A stretch of 64,000 nucleotides of DNA, from NCBI RefSeq assembly GCF_009730915.1, contig NC_052477.1, positions 26,802,578-26,866,577 of the forward strand, read 5' to 3'. Of the stretch, positions 55,902 to 64,000 are shown piece after piece. Made by a program: the position numbers and the translations under genes. This stretch comes from Dioscorea cayenensis subsp. rotundata. Lineage: Eukaryota; Streptophyta; Magnoliopsida; Dioscoreales; Dioscoreaceae. The number at the start of each line of letters is the position of its first letter. Position 1 is the first letter of the stretch. The notes beneath the pieces are model-generated. The model was given only the letters and a program-made list of their open reading frames with translations, had not been told where the DNA came from and ran no database searches.

Positions 55902-56591
55902 GGTGAGACCGTAAGAGGATTGTTGGAAATGGCCTGTGGAAATGCGTGTGTTTGTGTGTGTGTGTATATGTGTGGCCTTTTTATGTATGCTATTGTTTGT
56001 TGCTTGGCTACCAAGTGTGGCATTTTTTTGTAAGCTATTGTTTGTTGCTTGGCTATCAAGGTAGGTTTGTCGGCTTTGAATTTAATTTTGAAAACTTCAA
56101 AATATTATATTTCAATTAATAATAATAACCAAACTACAATTTACTCCATCTATGAAATCATTAAATAAAATTAAATCTACAAATATTATATATATCCAAA
56201 AAAAAAAAATCAATGCATTAAATTATTCGTTGTAATGTGTCACTGTATCAGTTATATATATATTTTTTTTTATAAATGGATAATATATAATCTTAACTAT
56301 TGTTTTGAAAAAGGGTTGAATTTTTGTACTTAAGTGCCTCACTCCCGATAAGATATTTTTAGTTTTTTTTTTCATGTTTGTTTTGTCATTCAGCTGTGGT
56401 TTATTTATTTTTTTTAAAACATTGATTTCTCAACATTTTATTTTGAGAGAAAATAAGTTATTTCTATTACTGAGATGGTATAAACTTGATATATATATTT
56501 AATAAAATAGATAAACTATGTTTATACTATTCACCATATATGAGTAAAGAACTCATATGCTTTACTCTTGGACTACACCAACATTGACTAT
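55902..56591. other. AT-rich spacer upstream of the DUF2828 gene
   Basis: Putative promoter side of the DUF2828 unit. It has a short GT-rich run (about 55945-55970) and a duplicated TTGTTTGTTGCTTGGCTA word (about 55993-56010 and 56038-56055). No gene. Confidence 0.5.
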
Positions 56592-56853
56592 GGGCTTATT
56601 TGAATCAGCTTATAGCAGATCCAAAAGCACTTATTTCATAAGTTAAGTGCTTATGATGGTTTCTTGGTGTTTGGATTAGCTTTTTTGGATAAGCTGAAGC
56701 TGTAAAATAAGCCCAAAAATAGCTTATTTTATAAGCTACAAAAGATCAGCTTTTTTATAAGCACTTAACTTACTCAAAAGTACTTTTCCCAAAAGTGCTT
56801 CTACAAAAGCCAAAAAAAAACACTTTTTTTTATAAGCTCATCCAAACAAGCCC
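56592..56853. mobile_element. Short MITE with GGGCTT ends
   Basis: The 262-bp element has terminal inverted repeats GGGCTTATTTGAATCAGCTT and, from the right, GGGCTTGTTTGGATGAGCTT. TAT is present on both sides (56589-56591 and 56854-56856). The interior is built of AAGCTTATAA/AAGTGCTT inverted words, so the whole folds into a hairpin. A 3-bp duplication suggests Harbinger-like transposition, but similar GGGCTTGTTTG ends are also known in hAT MITEs. Confidence 0.7.
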
Positions 56854-57214
56854 TATATATTTTTATAGTTTGATCATATAAAAACCATATAAAATTTTGG
56901 AGGCAATATGAACACCTTACCATACCTTCTTTTATCTTATTTAACTCATCTTAGGCATCTTAACTTTAAAAAGCATGCCATATATATTGATTCGAGAAGA
57001 CATAATAAAGAACAAACATTTTAAAAAAAAACTAAAAGAAAAGGCTATGTATATTTATTCCCACAATACTTAAATAGCAGCCTAGTAATTATTTTATACA
57101 TGCTTATTTTAGAAAGCCCTATCTAAATAACTTATTATATGGTCATTTGTTAAAATAAAAGTTTATTCCAATCCTTGTTCCAGCGACTAAACATGACAAA
57201 CTAAAAGATTAGTC
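56854..57214. other. Spacer
   Basis: AT-rich, no gene or repeat recognised. Confidence 0.5.
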
Positions 57215-59560
57215 TTATAGACCAAAGCTACAAGAATATCTCCATATCATACACACCCAGCTTATGGTACTCTCCCCAGCAATGGCAACCTCCATAACAT
57301 CCACAAGGTTCACATCTCCATCATTATGAATAAACATCTCCAAAGTACGTTTAGTATAACCATTAAGAAACACCACTTCTTTCTGTCTTGACGGCAGGGG
57401 TATAACATCTGAGCATTCAACATTCCAAAACATGATCTCCGGCACCAATACATTGAACCATATCTTCATAAAGTTTTTGACAAATATCATCATATTTGTT
57501 AGATCTGAAGACTTGAATTAGCATTATGTGATAATTAAGCCAAAAAATGATATGGCAAAGGGATGTAACATGGCAATGATGAGTTGACAAAAGAAGAGGT
57601 GACAAAGATGATGTTGTGGCTAAACGCATGGTGGCATGGCACATGAAGAGCTGTGGATTAAAAGATCATGATGAATGATTACGTTTAGCGTTTTTCCTCT
57701 CATTGGTTCAATTGAAGAATAACTATTTTTGGAAGAAGCATAAAGTAAAAAGATATCTATTAAATGGGCAAGTTTATCTTAAGTATGATTTTATCAATCT
57801 TTGGTAATATCCAAGATTGTGAATTATATCTTTGGTAAACTCCATTTTATGAGAGATTTATTTTAAAGAGAGAGGAATTATTTTTTATTGAGAAAAAGAC
57901 CATCATGGAGCATAAGATAGTAAGAAGGGTAATTATGGGCAGAGCTATTTAAGAAGACTAATCATAAATTTGATTGAAGATTAATTAAAGATTAGTTGAA
58001 GATTGATTGAAGATTTGAAGGCACAAGCATGAATGGTTGGAGATCATACTTGGAAGATATTGAAGGCTAAACTTGGATAAGAGGAGAATAAGTTTAGTAA
58101 CAATATATTGATAGATCAAATGAAGATCATAAGTGAAAACCAAACTTGGGCCAAGTTTGGAAAGAAGATCAGGAGATCTTTGGTTGGGCATCTTTGGTGA
58201 GATGGTTGTTCGCGCCTTGGTGGGTGTGATCCTCGGGAGAGGGGCTTGTTGAAATGATGTGAGGAAGGAAGCGGTTGCAAGAAGGAGGAGCTCGGGATGA
58301 GTCAACTACTACGAAACGGACTGAAAGAACCGGGATGGTTGAAGGTGTAGCAAGTTCAGTTGCAACTGGACTAAAACTTAGTTATGTTCAACAAGGTGGG
58401 TAGTGTTGCAATTGGGTGTTACAACATCTAACTTTGGAAGGTGTCCAAGTTAAGAAGCCACAAAGAAATCTAAAAGAGAAGGATCTATTGGGACGTAGGT
58501 ACGTCTATATAAGATACCCTATTTGAAGATTTAGAATGAGCCACACAAGAGAGACCCTTTGGTGAGGGTTGAGGATTATTTTCCGGGCTTTCCCCCCTTT
58601 CCCCCCGGTGACGTAGACAAGGCTTTGCCGAACTGGGTAACCATCTTGAGTGCCTCCTTTATCTTGCTTGTGTGATTATATGTGTTATTATTGTGAGTTT
58701 GAGAAAATAATTATCACACAATTACCTTTCCGGAACTAACAATGTTGATCATCCAACCTATTCTTTGCCAGTTGTAGGTTCACTTCTTTAGCAACCTGGA
58801 GAATTTCATCAAACAACTTCTCCAAATGGGTGCTCTTTCCCCATTCTATTCCTTTGATAAACATTTTCTTTCCATTTAGAGCCTAGCCTATGATCTTGTG
58901 TAGCTGAGCCTTTCCACTGAATGAGAACACTATTCCTTTTCCAAGGCTCTTTACTGAGCTCTGATATAAGAATCCTTATTATCACGCAGACATTATCAAA
59001 ATCCTTGCCATGGTCAATGAGACATCACACACAACAATGAAGTTGCAATGCTTGTTAAGTTTCAACATTTCATGCACCATAGTCTTCCATTGTAGCTCTA
59101 GTATGTTATCATATGCACCCTCAATTGCCCTTTCAATGTTCTTATGAAGCAGTAACTCAATCTCACCAAGCTTGTTCTTTTTTTTTGTTATTGTTTTGAG
59201 GTGGTTTGAGAACCCATATTTCTCATGCTTCTTGAATGCATTTTTGTCCTCCTTTTAGTGCCCCTGATGCAACAGAGTTGAGCCTAAATCTCCACAATTC
59301 CTCTCCGGAATAGATAACTTTTCGACTAGGAGCAAGAACCTCATGATGCAGCATGTCTTGAAGACGGTAAGCATGATGTTGTTCTTCGAGCTCAGAATTC
59401 TCAGGGTTAGAATCCTTGGAGAACATCCGGCTAGCAATGCTCTCACAGAGGGTTATGTGATTAAAAGGTGCATCAAGAGCATAGCACCGCATGACCACCA
59501 TCTTGATCTGATTGATCTTCCTAGCCTTCAATTGCTTCAAAGGGAGAGACAAGGAGAGAG
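57215..59560 (-). pseudogene. DUF2828 gene copy 2, truncated and split by a solo LTR
   Basis: Upstream part 59560-58742: LKQLKARKINQIK, then CESIASRMFSKDSNPENSEL and YRLQDMLHHEVLAPSRKV, corresponding to the middle of the neighbouring DUF2828 unit. The VWA start follows with a decayed metal-binding motif (CDVSLTMA instead of CDVSGSMSG). Downstream part 57496-57215: KYDDICQKLYED, VLECWNVECSDVIPL, KEVVFLNGYTKR and VDVMEVAIAGE, the C-terminus. The N-terminal third is absent, the segment around the SDMEFD motif is missing, and several stops are present. The 1.2-kb block between is a family-P solo LTR. Confidence 0.8.
57497..58741 (+). mobile_element. Solo LTR, family P copy 3
   Basis: Runs from TGTTAGATCTGAAGACTTG to CCGGAACTAACA with flanking ATATT (57492-57496) and ATGTT (58742-58746), a target duplication with one mismatch. 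The start matches the reverse complement of the right end of copy 2 at 61120-62397. It has a promoter-like GTCTATATAAGATACC at about 58502-58517 after a GGGACGTAGGTAC box, then a leader. No coding region. Confidence 0.8.
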
Positions 59561-59652
59561 ATAAGCAGAAAGAAGGCAAAAGGGAGAGCCTTTATAAAGA
59601 AGATGGAATATGACAATTAAAAAAAAAAAAACATAATTGATACATATATCAT

Positions 59653-59654
<2 letters not shown>

Positions 59655-59698
<44 letters not shown>
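59655..59698. repeat. (GT)n microsatellite
   Basis: About 22 uninterrupted GT units, just upstream of DUF2828 copy 2. Confidence 0.95.
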
Positions 59699-59699
<1 letters not shown>

Positions 59700-59700
<1 letters not shown>

Positions 59701-60369
59701 GGACGGAATAAAATCTCTGTCTATTTGTCTGTCGACTGTCTGTCTCAAATTCTACTATGACTTCACAGGCCACATATGCAATGTTCACCTCTCCACCGGC
59801 CATCGCATTATCCATCTCTCAATCGGCGATCACCGCTGCAATGTCCATCACTTTTGTGACATTCACTTCTCCACCGGCCACCGTGCTGTCTGTAGCCTCT
59901 ACTACTGCACCATCCCCGCCGTTTATCTTAGCTGCCGCTTCCTCTGCTCCTCTAACCACAGTTGCATTGGCCATGGCCTCTGCTGCAGCACCAGCCCGCC
60001 TGTCACCTCAGCCACCACTTTCTCCGCTCCTCGAGCCGTTGTTGCGTCGACTATGACCTTTGTTGCCGCACCTTTCATCCATCCTCCAACCGCCCATGGT
60101 TCATTAAACAATCCTAAATACTCATGACCTATGTGACATACAAACGAAATCAACAAAATTGATTCAACTTCCACTACACCAAAGAGAAATAATTTTACAA
60201 CAAATATGCCCTTTCCATAACTAAGAGCTAAATACATAGCACCTAAGATGGAAAAACTAAGGATAAAAAACAAATAAATTTAGAATCCCCAAAGTGTTGA
60301 CATGGAATAGGCATGTTGAAGGAATGAGAGAGAGAGAAATGATAGGGATAAAAATCTCAGGTATTTGGC
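59700..60369. other. GC-richer unassigned stretch
   Basis: Open on both strands around 59757-60056 with Ala/Ser/Pro-rich or Gly/Val-rich low-complexity translations containing internal repeats (CTCCACCGGCC at about 59789 and 59870). No domain is recognised and I do not call a gene. Confidence 0.4.
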
Positions 60370-60500
60370 TCTATGAGGAAGGGCAGGTCCCAAAATACAA
60401 TCTCGCCTTGCCAGAGTGTTGGAGATCACTTCATATATAGTTTGTCTCCCAACTGTTGTTTGATGTTGGTCAAACTCCATATCATGAAAACTCTCTTCAT
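60370..60500 (-). pseudogene. DUF2828 fragment, copy 3
   Basis: Short - strand stretch with HDMEFDQ, then TIYEVI, matching the SDMEFDQ ... WETDYEVI region of the full-length DUF2828 unit. Homology ends within about 45 codons. It may be a third copy or a displaced piece of copy 2, which lacks exactly this region. Confidence 0.6.
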
Positions 60501-61119
60501 TTATCATCCTACAATGCGTGACCATGTCAGGAAGACTAGTCCCACCTACCATGCCCAAAGTTGCAAGCCATATGAAAGCTTTTGTAATTATATATTTGTT
60601 TAAGGAAGTTATAAAAAATTAAATAAAATTATATATATATATATATTACTTTTGTAATTATTTCAACTTATTTGCTAACATATGAACGCTTTGAATTTGA
60701 ATTTCAAAAAGAATAAAGTACATTTCATCACACAAATAAATCCTAAATTTTAATATTTAAATTTCAAATAAAACATCCTCTTAAGTCATTATACAACCAC
60801 AAACAAAGATTTATATTCAATTTTTCCCCTCGAATTAATTCAACTAATTTTATTATATTTAGATCTAGAAAATTTTACATACTTGCCAAAATAATTATTG
60901 TTTGATTCCCCACTGAATGCATTATTCAACTAATAATAATATATAAACAATAACTAGGTGAATTCGTCGGCTCAAATAAATACACTTAATTTTTTTAATT
61001 ACTAATATCATATTTAATATAAATAAAAAATTTAAATATAATAAATGAAGTTGAATTCGTTTATTGAAAATAGTGTGAGAGGATATTATACATCTACTTT
61101 CATGTGTATATATGATGAT
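60501..61119. other. AT-rich spacer
   Basis: Contains a (TA)n run at about 60632-60646 and no recognised gene. Confidence 0.5.
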
Positions 61120-62397
61120 TGTTGTTAGGTCTGGAGGGGTAGTAGTGTCGTAATTCTTCACTCAACCTCTCATGTAATGTAATCACACACACACAATGTA
61201 AAATCAAATATACAAAGGAAAGGAGACATAGGATTGCTTACTCAGTTCCGCACAACTTGCCTACATCTAGAGAGCCAAGTCCGGAGAGAACAATCCACTA
61301 AAAGATTATAAGAATGAAGAGTATAACACTCACTCTCACTTACACAATGACAAAGAATGACCTTCTCTAAATTGCCCGATGTCAATTCTCCTCAACTTAC
61401 ACACTTGGGTTTCTCACTCATGGCACATCCTAAATCTCATAGCAAGAGTCTCTTAAATAGATGTCTCCACGTCCCAAATATAGCATTTTTTTCTTTTAGA
61501 ATCTCCGTGGTTTCCTAACTTAGACACCTTCCTAAAATTAGACATTGCAACTCCTATTGTAACCGAGCTTACAACGCAACCCACCTACTAATCCTGACTG
61601 AGTTCTAACTTCCGTTGCAACACAACCTTATGACACCCCGATCTTCTCGATTATGCCAGTCTAAGTCGATGCAGTCAACTCCTCCTGAGCTCTCACTACT
61701 AGCAACTGGCTTCCTTCCTCACGTCATGTCAGCGGGTCCCTTTTCGAGAGTCGCACCCACCTAGGCACGAATCCATCTCACCAAAGATGGTCTTCAAAGA
61801 TCTTCAAAATCTTCTTTCCAAAATTCATCTCTATTCATCCAAGTTTGGTCTTCAACAATCATCAAACTTGATCTTCATTAACCCAAGTTTATTCATCAAT
61901 TTTTCTATCAAATCTATGTACCTGCCAAAGATAGCTTGTTCCCTTGAATAGCTTGTGTTTTCAAGTGATGATCTTCAATATAGATCTCCTTCCATAAATA
62001 TCCTTGTTACTTCAAGCAGTTCTGCCAATAGTTAGCTTTGGAACTTTTCTTCAATTGGTTTGCTAATTATGGTCTTTAAGATCTTCAAGTAGTAAGTCTC
62101 TCATGAGAAATAGTATTATCAAAGATAGATTTTATCATCTTGGAGCTTACCAAAGTTAGATTAAATCATAGCTTTTGTTTTTCTCCTCATGGCTTGTTCT
62201 TAAAGAGAGATCATGTTACTTTGATGCTCCTTGCCAAAAATAGCTTCAAAAGATCTTGGCCTTTATGCCTTCATTGTCACCTCTTGCCACATCATCAAGT
62301 GCCTAGTCATTTGCTATGCCATGAACCTCATCACCTTGTTTGCAAGTCATCTAATTTGCTTGTCAAATAATGCCAACTTGAGCTTCTAGCTCTAACA
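61120..62397 (-). mobile_element. Solo LTR, family P copy 2, uninterrupted
   Basis: A 1278-bp element from TGTTGTTAGGTCTGG to AGCTCTAACA with perfect 5-bp target duplications ATGAT (61115-61119 and 62398-62402). On the sense (-) strand a TATTTAAGAG box follows a GGGACGTGG box, comparable to copy 3. It is the best reference for family P in this window. No coding region. Confidence 0.88.
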
Positions 62398-62402
62398 ATG
62401 AT

Positions 62403-64000
62403 GATAAATTCTAAATGTAGTCATTCAATGGTGTAACTGGACTGTTGCTTCCTTACTTTGAGCCGTCTGCATCCATACAAACACACATACATTCATGTAT
62501 ATTAGAAATCATTTATTAATTAGAATAATATATAATAAAATTGGCAAATATATTTTTATATATATAGAAGATTAATTAAAATAACAAAAAGAGATTGAGT
62601 GATTAATTGTTATGATCACCTAATGGAGGCTGATCCTAATCAAAGGGCGTGAATATTTTCATGTATTTTATAAGAGAAACAATTATGAGATTTGTTGTGA
62701 CAAATATTGCTATGCCTCCTACTCACGCTAGAATGCCAACATCTTTAGGAAAAAAAGTAGAATTAATCCACCAATCGCGAAGAGCATATAAGAAACTTGA
62801 AGGATTACAGCGCAACATGAGGAGAGTTCATTATGATCATCATGATCAACGGATATGAAGAATAATAGGTAAACAGACTAATAGTTGTACCCTATTCTTG
62901 TCTTTGACTGCTTTCTATAGTAACTAGTGGATCCAGTTAGAGTTGAGCATGTAGCATTATTGCATGTGGGATTTGATCCTAACGGGTTGTCTTGTTCTAG
63001 TAGAAAGTTGTGTTAGAGGCAAAGCTGTTTTCCTAGGAGAGCTGAGGTTTTGATGCCATCCTATGTGGGAGTGGCTTGTTAGACTTCTTACCACTTTTAT
63101 CTTTTCTTAGAAGGAAATTTTGAGATCAAAACTTTTCTTTAAGTGGGGTAGGATGTGGTATTTCGACTCTTTTTTACTTATCCATCTTGTTCGACTTGTT
63201 TTCTAGCGTATTTTTTGTGGGTAAGAGCTTTCGGAAGTGCCCACAAGGGCTAAAATGAGAAGTCATACTTATCTTTTTCAAAAGCCATGCTTGTATTTTC
63301 AAAAGCTATACTTATCTTTTTTCAAGGCCATGCTTGTCTTTTCAAAAGTCATACTTATCTTTTCAAAGTCATGCTTTTCCTTTCATTCCTTTTTTTCTTT
63401 TCTCTTGGAGAAGAAGGAGGCCTTGGATGATGTTTTCTCTCCTTGATAGATTGAAGCTCCATCTTTCATTCATCCTTCTCTCTTAAAGCAAGCAAGGTAA
63501 ACACCTCATTCCTTTATGTTTTCTCTTTGTTTTCTTCATCCTTGTTAGATGAACCTACTGCTTGTGGTAAATGAGCATGTTTGAGCTTTGATTCTAGCAC
63601 TATCTTCTTGGTGTTGTGTAGAAGTTTTGTTGGAGTATGATTCCCTTGTTTGTTTCCCAAAATTTGGTTGGATCTTGAGTAAACCTTATGCTTGGAATTT
63701 CAGGGTTACTGTAGCACCAAGAGCAAATTATCTTTTTTGAAATTCTTTTTCCAAAGTATAAATCTTGTTGCTTGGACTTCCTTGGTATTGTTTGTTGTTA
63801 ATTTTGAGGCCTTTTGGGTCCAAAATTTGTGCCTATTGCCCTATAGTTTTAGGGTTGGTGTATGAGTGCGTGCATTCTTGCTTTCTAGGCTTCCATCCTT
63901 TCACTTTTCATATTTTATTCAAGGTTTGCATTCTTTTAATTAGGTGGTTAACCTCTTGCAAAGGGAAAAGAGATCGCCAAGGAGTAATTGTGTCCAAAGC
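62403..64000. other. Unassigned right end of the window
   Basis: No gene is supported; the frames at 62649-62858 and 63237-63446 have no domain. From about 63150 the sequence is pyrimidine-rich and LTR- or leader-like, with a minisatellite. It could be part of an element continuing beyond the window. Confidence 0.4.
63255..63385. repeat. Minisatellite of about 41 bp, three units
   Basis: Successive degenerate units of the form AAAGTCATACTTATCTTTTC then AAAGCCATGCTTGTCTTTTC. Confidence 0.75.

Noticed and set aside
59757..60273. Ala/Pro-rich and Gly/Val-rich overlapping frames on both strands
   Set aside because: Low complexity, no domain, no splice or promoter context; kept only as an unassigned GC-richer stretch.
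62649..62858. 69-residue frame near the right end
   Set aside because: No recognisable domain and no supporting codon pattern, splice site or promoter.

Overview
This window reads as nuclear DNA of a flowering plant. It is AT-rich and full of LTR retrotransposons, CACTA transposons and MITEs, with intron-bearing secretory class III peroxidase genes and a plant-type DUF2828 gene. An AT-rich monocot would fit, but the species cannot be fixed from sequence alone. There is no bacterial, organellar or CRISPR content, and no tRNA or rRNA gene that I could recognise.

Layout. (1) A tandem array of three class III peroxidase genes, all on the + strand, spans 0.6-52 kb. The first (593-1422) is a 5'-truncated relic with exons 3-4 and only the last bases of exon 2. 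The second (21594-22895) and third (50599-51899) are complete four-exon genes encoding 328 and 329 residues. (2) The spacers between them, about 1.6 and 2.5 kb once insertions are subtracted, have been inflated to about 20 and 28 kb by nested insertions. In spacer 1 a solo LTR (family P, 1970-19827) is split by two solo LTRs of family Q. Q copy 1 (2300-17268) is itself split by a CACTA element (about 3231-16568), which in turn carries a Harbinger-type MITE and a 2.7-kb solo LTR. A hAT MITE (20204-20951) sits just upstream of peroxidase 2. In spacer 2 are Copia element C (23302-28061, - strand), an LTR fragment with Q copy 3 (28292-30858), and Copia element A (32067-49934, + strand). The reverse-transcriptase/RNase H end of element A has been hit twice only 36 bp apart, by CACTA element B (36589-44083) and by Copia element B (44123-49019, - strand). 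(3) The right end (52-64 kb) holds a decayed PsbP-like fragment and a small family of DUF2828 (VWA-type MIDAS) genes on the - strand. One is full length but carries three single-base frameshifts; one is decayed and split by a family-P solo LTR; one is a small fragment. A further solo P LTR (61120-62397) and unassigned sequence follow.

Function. The only apparently intact host genes are the two peroxidases. Both keep the haem-pocket residues and signal peptides for secretion, but both lack the paired cysteines that normally make the small disulfide next to the distal histidine. Every transposon-encoded reading frame examined carries stops or frameshifts, so none of the elements looks autonomous as sequenced. 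Target-site duplications, and an empty insertion site in the paralogous peroxidase 3 flank, let most insertions be placed to the base and ordered in time. I found no evidence of a novel multi-gene system. The most unusual items are the peroxidase cysteine-pair loss, the depth and geometry of nesting, and the exon-like segments inside the CACTA elements.
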